Part shown: piece by piece, positions 21,891 through 33,489 of the stretch | How the letters are laid out: the number at the start of each line of letters is the position of its first letter | Position numbering within the stretch: position 1 is the first letter of the stretch | Source of the DNA: Polytrichum commune | Lineage: Eukaryota > Streptophyta > Polytrichopsida > Polytrichales > Polytrichaceae | Assembly (NCBI GenBank): GCA_950295325.1 | Contig: OX485808.1 | Coordinates: 4,158,501 to 4,222,500 of the forward strand | Direction: 5' to 3' | DNA: 64,000 nucleotides | The notes under the pieces: generated by a model | Databases searched by the model: none | The model's input: only the letters and a program-made list of their open reading frames with translations | What the model was told of the DNA's origin: nothing | Made by a program: the position numbers and the translations under genes

Positions 21891-24800
21891 GGCCTAATTT
21901 CGTTACTTGTCTGAATCAATATAAACCTGTAACTGAGTTGTGCGTGGTTAGATATGATATGGATCTGAGAATGGACTACAACAGGAAAGACATGTGGGTT
22001 TAAGAATGATTGGAGTACGTGTGCAGAATATGTCACAATTCTTAATTCAAGGGCAATTCAATAGTCAACATCGTAGGCTACCTATATGATATTTTAATGA
22101 AAAAGGGAATCGTCACATTGTCATTGGTAGAAAATTCAATATTCTTACGAGTTCCAAAAATTATGAAGAAAATTGTTGCGACCTCGAGTTGGAATTGCTA
22201 ATCATCTCGTGCCAATCATATGTGTAATATACAAGGCCGAAGTAGTGCATTGGAAAATGAAAAAAAAACCATTTAAGGTCCATTTACCTCGCTCTTATGA
22301 TTTGAGGTGAAGATTGAGGTCAGGGAGAGCTACGATGATTATGGTCCCCCAATCAATGATCCAAATTTCTCCATGTGGTAGAGCAGTTCCTTTGTGGCAT
22401 AGTTGGGGATAGCCTTCACTCCTCGGCTCACAAGAGCTGCCCGACACAAACATGGTGGCAATGACTAGAATAGATTGAAGGCTAGTTTACACTAAAGCAT
22501 TAGGGCCCTTGTCCCATGATATACAAATGTGATTGGTTGAGAAGTTGGAAATGGTCCAAGTTCACTTCACACTTGACCATAAGGACCTAAGGGACCAAAG
22601 AAATTCAAATGGATGAAAACCTACATGGTATTGTACATGGCATCAAGTGGAAAATATTTCATGGTTTATTGGATAAGTTCATGAATTAGGCCCATCAAAA
22701 AGAGGTGGGTTTAATGTACAGGCATAGGGGTCATGGCAAGCAATCAAATTGTTGTTGCCTCCTATTAATATTATGTTGCCATGGTCGGTTGGGTCCAGTG
22801 TTCAAGATTGAACTCTTCAATGCGGCCTTTCAAATGGGATTTGGCCCTTCAAAATAAAGCTCTTTGAAAACAACCCTTCAAAACACAACCCCAAATTGAA
22901 AATGAAGACGTCGCTTGAAGTCCTCAATAGAATATGCCCGCCACAAGAACCAACAAATGTAGGGCATTGTCACCACAAGAAGTAGAGTTAGATGGTTGAT
23001 TCTTAATTCTTCACACTGTGTAGGAAACATGTACCACATAATTCATACACAAGTTTAATATGAGTTTTATTTCATTTCTATATTCTTTAATTGACGCCTA
23101 GGATTTGAACCAGCCCTTCAAGTGAAAGGCTAAAATTTGAGAACCCTTCAAAATGAAATTCATATGAGGACTTCAATCTTGAACATTGGTGGGGTCCCAG
23201 ACTACCTATTATTTTTAGTTTCTCAAAAAATATGTCACGATATGTCAACATGGTTCACATTTTCACTCTACACTAAGCTTATTAAGGGGCCCATCTATTG
23301 CAATTTTTTTTTAAATAATAATTTTTTTTTTTTTTCATCCTTTGGGATAACATACGTTCAAAGGCTTATAGGTTTTCATGGTCACCATTTTTGGTCTATG
23401 TGTAAAGCGGCCCTTGGGCAACTAGGTTGTGGCAATTAATTTCACTTAGGGATGGTTGACACTCATGGGTAAGTCCTAATTGTGATTGCTACACTTACAA
23501 ATCGTAATGTCATTCCTCTCTTTAAATTAACCTCTCTTTAAATTTCTATAAATGTCATTCCATTCACACCTATAGGTACCTATACCAAAGACGCGACCTA
23601 CCTAGAGTGGTGACTACTTCTGTTCACACATGTCCATCATCAACCTTAATATCTTATTTGTTATATGTCGTCACTCCAATATGTCATCTACTTACTAACA
23701 AGGCCTTCAAATTTAACTAACATTTCTAATCGCATGTCGTAAGTTACCACTGAGGTTAGCGACTAAAAGTGTTATTAGGTTATATCCTTGCGGTGTACTC
23801 ATAGTTAGAACTGGGAACCATCTGCTTGCATGACCATGAAATTAATACCCCATATGTATCATATCTATATATCTATATATAAAATTTATATTTATATATA
23901 TTCCCTCATAAGCATGATATACATGCAAATATATAGCTAAAAAAACCCCTTGAATACATACACTGTAAGTCCTTTCAAAGCATCAAAGATTGATGGCTTT
24001 AGCAACTGGACTTCAACTCACTATGGTGGAAATAAGATGGTTTCTTCCCAGCCATCCTTTAGGGTTTCGTATGTTGGGATGTCCTCTATCACAATCTCTA
24101 GTGCTTCAACTCCAACTTCAACCACATGCGTGCATGACCATGAAATTAATATCCCATGTATATATATAACTACAAATATATATACTCCCTCATAAAAATG
24201 ATATACGTGCAAATACATAGCTATAAAAAACCCCTTGAATACATGCACAAGTGAAAAATAAATAAATAAATCATTTAGATCCCAATCATATGTATATGCC
24301 AATAGATTATGTGAAAAATATGGCTCAAATACTCTTAGCAAGACATATTTATTTATCATTAATGAAATCATTGAACACCCGTTCGTCCATTAGATTTAAC
24401 TCATACAAATTTGTTTCTGCAATATAACTCATGATTGTAGCTAATGCAATGATGGTTTCTAACTCTATCATTAAGCGATCCGTCAAATCATAGGTCCACA
24501 TTGACCCATTCTTATTTTGATACCAACATAAACCCTATTTCCATATTAGAAGGCTGATCCAAGTCAATTGGTTGTCGATGTTCAATCCACTTATTGCCAG
24601 TTTTGTAATGCACCCTATAGATCCTTTCCAAATACCAAGTCGTGGTGGTAAATGTGTTGGTTGATCGATTTATTTTCCCTCTTTTTTTGACTCCTTCAAC
24701 TACTCCTTGCAATGTATGGGGAGAATTGGTATTTAGTGTAATGGCGGCTAGTTGGTTTTGTGAAAAGTCCAGTTGAATTGGGAAAGTGGAGGATGTGAAA

Positions 24801-25930
24801 CCGCTGCTTTAAAAATAAAAACAGATTTCAACCGGCAACCATTTTAAGGAGGAGGATTTTTACCCGGATGAGTTGTGAAATAGGCGGATTTCATCCGCTT
24901 TGATTCATCTAGGGCCGGATATCATGATCTTGTTTTAGGGTTTAGGTTATGTGTTCGTTGTAGGCTTGTAGCGATTTGGTGAAATTGGTGGATAGGCGAA
25001 GCTTTTGCTTCATTGTTGCATTTCATTGTTGATAGCTAGCGTTTAGAGTATTATGCGTGTGTCTATGAAAGATCTTTGTGGTAATCTTGATAACATACTA
25101 ATGAAAGCCTAGCTTTATGGAGGAACTCTACAAAGTTTAGATGGTTGTTTCCACATCCACAGAGATACCTTTCATGGCATTTTCGTCTTGAAGGTGAAGA
25201 TGATATTGTTGATTTTGACTCTAACAATTGATGAATTTTGATTTTGTATATAGTATGGTATGCTAGGTCACCCTTTTATCATGATGTGGCCTTGAATCTA
25301 ATATGAGATTTTAAGACCTAGGTATCATGATAGAAGAGTAAATCCATGGCCATCAACCGGTTGATGGGTTATTTCAGGTTCAACTCTTGCTATGGATAAA
25401 TTGTTGATCATTGTTGTTGTTTCTTGTATGTAATGAATTGTTGATCATTGTTGTTGGATGTTGATATGTTCTTTGGACGTTGTTGTTGAATGGTGCATAT
25501 TGTTTGTAGATATAATTTTGCTACATTGGAAACTCACTTACTTATCAACGCCCAAGTTTTTGGCCGGTTGTCATTACGATGAAGAGGAAATTAGCCGGCA
25601 CTTGATAAAAAATATAGGATGTTGGCCGGTCCAATTTAATGGCAACATGTTTGCAACCGGTCAAATCCTGAAAAAACCGGTAGAAGTTGTAGAGGGACGG
25701 ATTTTAGATGGTTGAGCTTAAAAATCTCCCGACCCCTGAGTCCTTGAGAAATAAATGATATTGTACAGCCACATCCCAATTTCAATGGATAAGCATTATT
25801 CCCGGCTCTACATAGTTGGACTTGAGGTTTAACATGAAACATACTAGACTTGATTCTAGGGTGCCTATCCTTGGACAACGTGATTCATACCTGAATAATA
25901 AGATTGGGGGGCTACTCATCAAGATTGAAG
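21890..25930. repeat. Inverted duplication block, right copy (partner 10,640-12,660)
   Basis: This is the reverse complement of the left copy, interrupted by insertions. Segments 21,890-22,710, 23,460-24,703 and 25,741-25,930 are the homologous parts. The interval 22,710-23,460 is extra and includes the phrase CATGGCAAGCAATCAAATTG, inverted from the 13,440 block, and a poly-T run near 23,320. No intact gene is present. Confidence 0.75.
24711..25740. mobile_element. 1.03-kb insertion, Mutator-like family with GGGGAGA ends
   Basis: It is absent from the equivalent place in the left copy (near 10,975), so it inserted after the duplication or was lost there. It starts ATGTATGGGGAGAATTGG and ends AATCTCCCGACCCCTGAG, resembling the ends of the 40,235 and 47,202 elements (ATGATCGGGGAGAACCGG ... 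AAAATCTCCCCGATCAC). TCCTTGCAA (24,704-24,712) and TCCTTGAGA (25,741-25,749) are imperfect 9-bp flanks. The interior is rich in CCGGTT/AACCGG words and holds no long frame. Confidence 0.55.
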
Positions 25931-27073
25931 TCTTCAATGGATGTTTAGGTTTGCGATAAGAAAAATAGTGCATGTTTAGGTTTTAGTACCACACACTAAT
26001 TGGAATAATCAACATAGTATATTGATTATCCGAACTAGTACGTGTGACTATTCAAAATCACATATTAATGCTTTAACTATTTGATGTGATTGTAATATTT
26101 TACCGAGCAAAGCCATTTGTGTTCTATAATGTCCACACAACCTATTTTTGCTTAGTAAAATCTGAACTCATGAGTGAGATGTTATTGCACTGCGTGACTC
26201 CACATAGTAACACGCACTAATCGCCATAACCAGTGTAGTTGCAAAAACCAATTTCAAAACCGAACTTGTAAAAAATGCAGCAATTTCATACTGCAGTTAA
26301 TGTTAATATGGAAGGAGATCAAAGTAGACATGTCTAATTCAGATAGTTATCTCAATTGGGCATCCCCATTTGAGTAGTATGTGGTTAGGTGTGACTCCAA
26401 GAGTAGATACCAAAAAGACACGTTTTGAAAAGAGATTGCACAACATGCTCAAAATGTGATGAGGAGTTCGCAGATGACTTTGCGGGCTCTGACTTTTGCG
26501 GATGGTGATATATTGAGGTGGGAGGCTTTTTGCGTATTTACCATTCGGGTTATGAGGAGCTTATATGGGTAACTAGACAGTGAAATAGCCTTATTGATCT
26601 GCCACAGACAACACACAGCAAATACGAGCAGAGACTTATTGAACAAAACAGAAATTTATTGAAGTAAAGAGTACATGAGTTTTTCCGTCGTCATGCATAA
26701 GGATAGTATGTTAGAGTACACTGGTCAGAATTTTAGCCTCTGGAAGGTTCAAATGCAGATTGCCTTCGAGAATAAAAACCCTATGGATCGGAGGTAGCCG
26801 ATGGGACAGCAACATTGGAAGCAGCTGCAGTTCCAGACGTGTGGAAGAAGAGGATTAATGCAGCCAAATGGTTGATTACCGCCGCAGTAGACACAGAACA
26901 TCTTGCTATGATTGTCGATTGTAAAACAGCGGCTGACATGTGGGCGCGTCTGCTTACCATATATACATGAGCAGGGATCATCAAAATGCATTTTATTTCC
27001 TTCTCATTCAGAATGTTGTCGACGGCAAATCCCATCTACCGTAGCGATATTTACATCCTGCTTTAATGTAGGC
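25741..27073. repeat. Composite locus built from fragments found elsewhere in the window
   Basis: The pieces in order are: 25,741-25,930 (inverted from 10,795-10,985); 25,959-26,463 (direct from 7,863-8,365); a filler of about 16 bp, GAGGAGTTCGCAGATG, also present at 1,669 and 19,944; 26,483-26,578 (from 16,400-16,495); 26,579-27,073 (from 18,415-18,905). The junctions are abrupt with no transposon ends. No functional gene results. Confidence 0.8.
26579..27073 (+). pseudogene. Ty1/copia gag remnant, copy 2
   Basis: It contains the same frames as copy 1: EYTGQNFSLWKVQMQIAFEN, then in another frame DGTATLEAAAVPDVWKKR and MIVDCKTAADMWARLLTIY. It has one Lys codon fewer and several substitutions. 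It shares copy 1's right-hand breakpoint at TTTAATGTAGGC, and here abuts the truncated methyltransferase gene. Confidence 0.7.
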
Positions 27074-27159
27074 AATAACATATGGTGTAGTGGTTTTCTC
27101 TTTGAATATTTGAGTGGTTGCTTTGAAGAATGAAAACAAGTATCCATTGGGATGCATAC

Positions 27160-29611
27160 CTTCAAGGCTTGTTGTTTTGGCAGATGCTATCCCTGGTGTA
27201 TATTGCCGACGGGATGAATGTGTAGGTGTAATTACTGCGAACTGTAATTTGCCAACACAGCAAGGTGAGACAACATAGGCTGCCCTCCACTTTAAAGCTT
27301 GAACAAGAGAAAGATCAGTTGCATTGCCACACGCGTGCAGAGCAACACAAGCATCAAACGGCTCCATGTAGTCCTCGATCCGACCCTGCCATGGAGAGAT
27401 GACAATGAATAAGGGGACAGCTTGTTCAAGTTCGAGAGCAGCAGAAAAAGCAGACCAGAGACCAAGAGTGGAATATAAGTTTTGTTGTGAGGACCTTCCT
27501 ATGGACATTATAGATTATAAGCAAAAATAAAGGAATGCGATGAGCTGAGACCAAAGGCTACATTCCTGTTCCAATGCATGCAGAAGGAAGCAACAAGGAA
27601 GGATATATGCATTGAGGCCATCTGGAAGGAGAAAACCTCAGGAAGCCACCAGTCTACCTACGAGGATTGTTTCCGCTAAATACTACTTAGGAACTTTTGC
27701 CTTTGCTATAGGTGATGAATGACACTTGCATTTAAAGATCCACTGATTCAGAACAGAGTAGCTAGTAGACAACACAACATCTTTGAATGTAAGCAACTAC
27801 CTTCTTCAGAGCTGGAGGACATGTAAAATCACCAAGGTCATGCCAAGTAAGCATATGTTAATGTTGACATTTAATCACAAGCACAAAAGGCATTGCCTTT
27901 GATACCTGCCAAGTGGACACATTCGTGAGGTTTGCAGCTTGTGTGCGTTGATCCAGCAGTCTTATGCTTTCATGTTTGTAGTCCACACATACAAAGGTGA
28001 GATCTAGAAAGAGGCATGCAAGGGGGAGGGACAGCGCGCCTGAGCCACAACCAAAGTCTACCACCACAGAACCTGCAAAAGAGAGTGCAAAAATAATTGA
28101 GATTTTCATACCTAATTATTATGGCAGGACTTTCACAAAAATGCTACAAAATTAATTCAAGAAACACATTGGAACTGATCTGAAATTTGCTGTCAGATCT
28201 CCCTGTTTGATCGGATCCATATAACACCTTGCACAAGTTACAAAGTCATTTTCCTCTTCAGGAGTATACATCCCAGACCATTGAATCCTTGAGCCTACAT
28301 TGAAATTTGTGACAGCCATATGAGGGGATATCTCCACCCTGAGAGGTACATGTAAGCAAGGCAGACAACCCAATTATCAAATCATTCTTACCACTCCAAT
28401 CCAATGATACTCGGGAGCATTATTGAAAGGATTTTTGGCACTTCTATGACATGCCTTCAAACTTAACAGTGAGTCACAGGGCAGGTTATGTTACTTGAGA
28501 AATTCAGCCCCATCTCCTTAAACGTGATGTATATTAAGTGCATCGGTTTACAACTTTGTGGTTGAATCCTAAACCCTGTGTCTTAGATATGGCACACATC
28601 AATTCAAGAGACAATCAGCTCTATTTGAAATCTCAATACATTGAAAAAATGTGCACCTGTATAAGGACTAGATACCTGTGGGCAGATTGTAGGATTTTAA
28701 AGCTGCTGCAATAGTACCCACTTGCAATCAATTAACCTTGAATCCTGTAGTCTAGACTAGTGTTTGTGACAGACATATGAGGAGATATGTCCACCCTGAG
28801 AGCTACATGTAAGCAAGGCAGAATGCCCTATCTTCATTTTGTTCCTATCAATCCAATTCAATGATACTCACGATCATTGCAAGGAATTTCTGAAAGGTTA
28901 GAGCAGAATCATAGGCCAGGTTATGTTACATAAAGCCCCATCTCCTTAAATGTGTCATACAGTGAATGCGTTAGTTTACATTTCGTGGTTGAACCCTAAA
29001 CCCTAAACCCTGTGACTTGAATACGGCAAGTATCAATTCAAGAGACAATCAGCTCCACTTGAAGTTTCAAAACAATGAACAAATGTGAACCCATGCGAGG
29101 ATTAGATAACTTGCAGGCCAGGTTATGTTACTTGAAAAATTCAGCCCCATCTCCTTAAATGTGTCGGACATTGAATGCATCGGTTTACAACTTCGTGGTT
29201 AAACCCTAAACCCTAAACCCTGTCTCCTTCAATATGGCACAAATCAATTCGAGAGACAATCCGCTCTACCTGAAGTTTCAATACAATGAACAAGTGCACA
29301 ACTGTGTAAACACTACATCTCTGCAGGTCAGGTTATGTTACTTTATAGATTCGGCCCAGTCTCTCTAAACCCTAAACCCTGTGTCTTGAATCCATCACGC
29401 ATCAATTCAAGAGACAATCAGCTCTACCTGAAGGTTTCTCACAACGAACAAACGCTTACGAATATAAGGACTACATACCTGCAGGCAGATTGAAGGATTT
29501 CAAAGCCGTTGCAATACTAGCCACTTGCGATCGTTTCCGTTCTCCACGAGCTAACCCACCCTCTCCTTCCCCATCGTCATCTTCATCATGACCCCGTTTG
29601 CCTCCTCTCAA
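27160..29611 (-). pseudogene. Class I methyltransferase gene (GSTCD-like, Methyltransf_32), truncated at both ends
   Basis: Exons on the minus strand: A, 29,479 to about 29,611 (KRSQVASIATALKSFNLPAG, donor GTATGT); B, from 28,294 (GSRIQWSGMYTPEEENDF, donor unresolved); C, 27,906-28,072 (VVVDFGCGSGALSLPLA, the SAM-binding motif I, then FVCVDYKHESIRLLDQR); D, 27,160-27,385 (GRIEDYMEPFDACVALHACG, YVVSPCCVGKLQF; donor GTATGC). The C-D junction is in frame (W-Q-G-R). The 5' end is cut at 29,611 by the duplicated TND module and the 3' end is lost before the copia fragment at 27,073. Such proteins are SAM-dependent methyltransferases; the substrate is unknown to me. No stop codon interrupts exons C and D. 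Confidence 0.65.
28282..29470. repeat. Tandem duplications inside the methyltransferase gene, with telomere-like motifs
   Basis: Diverged units repeat a string of motifs: CAGGTTATGTTAC, CAGCCCCATCTCCTTAAA, GTTTACAACTTCGTGGTTGAA, (CCCTAAA)n, ATCAATTCAAGAGACAATC. They start near 28,480, 28,910, 29,110 and 29,330. A degenerate second copy of the end of exon A with its donor lies at about 28,677-28,745, and a degenerate copy of the exon B acceptor region at about 28,740-28,820. Two or three CCCTAAA repeats occur at 28,989-29,009, 29,202-29,222 and 29,366-29,379. Confidence 0.7.
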
Positions 29612-30317
29612 TGAATCATAATTAGGCCCGGCTTACCTCACCCAAAGAAGATCGACAACATAAACTTGAATGCACCCACTGAAAGTACGCAACCCTAACA
29701 TTATGAGCACTTCAAAATGCACATACAGTTTGGACGTTGCATCCAATTTGTCTCGACTTAGCAATCCCGATTCATGAACATCAGCATTTCAAGTTTCCAA
29801 ACCGTACTCTACTAGCACTCCACTTAGCTGCTCAACAACAATTGCAAAGTGCAACATTGATTTGGAACGAATGTCATTTTATTGACATCGTGACAATGTA
29901 ATATATGTACATACCCAATTTTCTGATGGGTTGAAAGGATTGAGAGTTTCTAGTCTCCTTTGGAGTTACTAGCTCTCTAACCCAAGAATATTGCTACTGG
30001 AACTACAAGTCGATCATCATGCTTGGGCATCGTTGATTTCGAACTCTGTCATTTCATTGACATCGTAACAACGTAATTTATATACATGCCCGTTTTCTTG
30101 TGGGTTGAAAGGATTGAGAATGTCTAGTCTCCTTTTGAGTTACTAGCTCTCTAACCCACGAATATTGTTAGTGGAATCGCAAGTCGATCATCATGCTTGG
30201 GCATCGTCGGCACCATCATGAACATGCTTGGCCTCATTTTCTTTGAGTTGCTTCTGTACATTTTTATGATTGATATTGTACAGTTTCATGCAATGTTGCA
30301 GCCGCACTGTTGCATCT

Positions 30318-31517
30318 TTAGTGTCTTGTGCGGCGCTCCCACGAACAGCATTTCGCATGTGATGGATGCATTTTGGGGATAGAGAATCTGAGCCCCTGGA
30401 AACTGCGAGCCCTGGTGCGCACCTCTTGGTCCTCGTGCTCGGAGAGGTCGAAGAGCAGTTTGGAGAATTTCAGCATGCAGAATCGAGGTGCATCGCACGG
30501 CATGTGCTCCAAGCCCAACATCCTGCGATCGTGCAGGTGTTGCAAGGCTTTGATTAGCTTGCGGAGGACTGGCCTACCCTCAAATATGGGTAGAAAATAT
30601 CGGAGCATCTCGTACAGCACATGCAATCCTCTGTGCCTCATGAAGCACTCGATCTTGGACAGACTGTTGGTGTTGAGCAGGGGGTTGAGAGCCAAACAAG
30701 CATCTCGAACAGAGGAACGGTCTCCACCGGGGAGATCCATATCCAACAGTTTTATGTACCGTTTCATTGCACGGTCCCCGCTCTTCAAGCTCTCATCTGG
30801 TTTGATGAGGTGGCGTAGCTTCTTGTCCACTTGAAGGCGAAGCTTGGCCACAGGACCAGTTTGTGCAAATCAGGACTTTAGCGTGGTCGTTGGGAGCGAA
30901 GCCACTGGCCGCTTTTCTTTCACGCCCTTCAAATACCTATCAATAGCATCCATGGAGGGCGTGGATGGTGAGGTTGCAGCATTAGTGCAAGGCTCGTTTC
31001 CATCACACAATACCGACTTACTGATCTCGGAGGTGACAATTTTTTGCACTTGAACTCCGATGTTAGGCTTGCAAAGCTTGGCCACACGATCATCAGTTTG
31101 TGCAAAGCAACGTTTACGCTTGCCAGCCGTTGTGATCAACGAAACCACGGCATCCTCACTTTCTTTCACGCCCTTCAATTTCATATCTGATTCAATGGCA
31201 TCCATGGAGGCCGCGGATGTTGAGGTTCTTGCAATGCAAGCCGGCTCGTTCACATTGTTTAGCAACGGCTTGCTGATCTCATCAGAGGTGGCCTTTGCTT
31301 CCAGGGCCTTCAAATTTGCACCGACAACATCCATGGGCGGGCGAGATATTGTTGAGGCGGCAGCAATAATGCCAGGCTTGTTCGCCTTAACTGAGGGTTT
31401 GCTGATTTCAGAGATTCTGACCATTTGCTCAGGCTCGGGGTTGAGGGAAGCGTCCACAAACGTAAGAGTGATATGGGCATCGGCCTGATCCAGGGCTTGC
31501 TCAAGATGCGAAGCCAT
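30318..31517 (-). pseudogene. TND-like gene, copy 2, broken by a nonsense codon
   Basis: The start codon (31,517) and the frame match copy 1, but codon 216 is TGA where copy 1 has TGC (Cys in KSCFAQT), at 30,870-30,872. Beyond the stop the frame stays open to the same terminus at 30,318 (last 177 residues from an internal Met at 30,851). As it stands it encodes only the 215-residue low-complexity half and lacks the helical domain. The single nonsense change in an otherwise intact frame suggests very recent inactivation. Confidence 0.8.
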
Positions 31518-31709
31518 GGAAGCAAACCGATAGCGAGGAGAATGTGTTGAATTACTGTATGTGGGTATGCAGGAGGATGCAATTCAGCGACTGCTGAGAA
31601 CGATGCAACGGAAGCAAGTCCGGCGCTGCAGCGAAGAACCATGGACGCGACAATCGCGAAAGCAAAATAAGAGAAAACAAATGGGAGACCCACGCTTTTA
31701 AAATGGCCT

Positions 31710-32063
31710 GGTAACTTGGAGCGAAAGTAAAAGCGAAACGTGTGGTAACTTGGAGCGAAAGTAAAAGGGAAACGTGTGGTAACTTGGAGCGAAAGTAAAA
31801 GCGAAACGTGTGGTAACTTGGAGCGAAGGTAAAAGGGAAACGTGTGGTAACTTGGAGCGAAGGTAAAAGGGAAACGTGTGGTAACTTGGAGCAAAAGTAA
31901 AAGCGAAACGTGTGGTAACTTGGACCAAAAAGTAAAAGCGAAACGTGTGGTAACTTGGAGCGAAAGTAAAAGGGAAACGTGTGGTAACTTGGAGCGAAGG
32001 TAAAAGGGAAACGTGTGGTAACTTGGAGAAAAAGTAAAAGCGAAACGTGTGGTAACTTGGAGA
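31710..32063. repeat. 34-bp tandem minisatellite upstream of TND-like copy 2 (10 units)
   Basis: There are ten units of 34-35 bp (31,710-32,050) plus a partial one, the same unit as at 4,210-4,392. One unit carries ACCAAAAAG, making it 35 bp. Unit variants (GCGAAAG, GCGAAGG, GAAAAAG) are shuffled relative to copy 1, as expected for unequal exchange or slippage. The ACGTGTGG core is repeated at each junction. Confidence 0.85.
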
Positions 32064-32690
32064 TAAACTTCCAGAAACATCCCGCTTGCGTCACAAGTTC
32101 ATCCACAGATGTACGGATGATGTCATTCATTCTGGTACAGTGGCTGAAATAATACATCCAAATCGCTTAAATGGGAGGTGTGAACGATAGTCCTCCGCAT
32201 GGATGAGAAATGCCTTGAGGCCTGGAGGACGTCGAGACATCCAATGATATGGTTATATGGCTTGTGGTGAAGTAAATGTACATTGATTATCCCATTTAGT
32301 GAGTGTGGTACTAATTCCCAAAACTCACAGTCTTATGCCAAATCTCAACAATAGTGAGCTAAGTTTTTATCAAGTGATACTAAATCCATGAACACATGCT
32401 CATTTACCATACTTGTCAAGAATATTAGTGCATATTCTAAGATGCTTTGAAGTTTGAGGTCGGACCTTTAAGAATCATACTTGATGGTGTAACAATAATA
32501 GCAACTTCATGTCTTATAAAGTAGTATGGTAGCGTTGTGAATAAACCATCTAGCGAGAGAATGAAATGAGTGCCAAGTGAGGAGGCACTTTGGGGTCATG
32601 AATCCCTAGTTCTTCCTGTGGCACTAATTTCATAGCATGAAGAAGTTTAGTTTCACCTTCACTAGTTTCCCACACGCATTATTAGCCAAT

Positions 32691-33489
32691 CCTCACTTTA
32701 AACAAGTTTTCCAACATTACAAAACACTAGGCAACAATCGGGAAAGACTTTAAAGGTAATTTATATAACATCTAGGTCTCAAAGATGAGTTTTGTTAGGA
32801 CAATCACATGATTATAACATATTAGTTCATATTCAATAAGCATTATGGGTTCATATCGGGATAGACATTACAACATCACTTAGTCATAGTACATGAAATT
32901 GTGACAGTGATTCACCTCACTCGAGTCTAGTTGCATTAAGTTCATTTTAAATGAACTAAGAGCGGTGCACAAGTATAGGCACATCATGGTCAATTGTCTT
33001 GCATGAGTATCCCAATTCTGTCTCTTTCCCAAAGCCAAGGGCACTTTGGTGTGATCAATTGTCTTGTATTAATTACTTATTTTTAATGCAACTTAGAATT
33101 TAGTGTGGTCATCCTTTCAAGATTTTCAGTCTTATTTGATTATTTGAATTACATTGTCTGACTATAGTCTTTTACCTTGTCTTGGCCAAGATAATCATAG
33201 TATTCGTATAGTACCCATATTTCATCCCAATTCTATGGTCAATCAAACTTAAGTTTGCATGAGTGGCAAATGGTCTTAAATGGACTCCACCGACAATTAC
33301 AATTATACTTTGACTTTGTTCCTACCCTTCTTTCAAACAATGTCCAGTGTTTATTTACAGTACCAAGTAATGATCTTAGCGCCTCACATTATTTGTTCTA
33401 ATATGATAAAATTGTCAATAGACTAGAGAGGTATATCAAAGAGGCATCAACTAGCAAATATCCTCTCTTAAACTTACGTGGTCAAATTT
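32691..33489. other. Non-coding AT-rich stretch
   Basis: I see no gene, repeat partner or transposon end here. AGTACCAAGTAATGATC and similar words do not recur. Confidence 0.4.

Larger units (their letters stand above)
29611..32690. repeat. Segmental duplication carrying a TND-like gene, copy 2 (partner 2,103-5,030)
   Basis: It is nearly identical to 2,103-5,030. It is inserted in, or fused to, the first visible exon of the methyltransferase gene: the exon reads through GGCAAACGGGG and the duplicated segment begins at AATCATAATTAGGCCC. Homology decays after CTTCACTAG near 32,669. Differences from copy 1 include the promoter minisatellite length, one nonsense change in the gene, loss of a 15-bp tandem repeat (GCCGCACTGTTGCA) and a 5-bp insertion near 31,556. 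Confidence 0.9.

Noticed and set aside
23095-23115. tRNA B-box-like GGTTCAAATCC on the minus strand
   Set aside because: The flanking bases do not form a T-arm stem and no A-box or acceptor stem can be placed.
28989-29380. Telomere or subtelomere on account of CCCTAAA repeats
   Set aside because: Only two or three units each, inside an intron, with single-copy exons on both sides. Interstitial motifs fit better.
29612-32670. The duplicated TND module as a Helitron (5' TC, 3' CTAG, insertion between A and T)
   Set aside because: Both copies show A|TCATAATTAGG at the left and CACTAG|T at the right, but homology continues in decayed form past the CTAG (ATTAGCCAA-CCTC in both), and no 3' hairpin or rolling-circle gene is visible.
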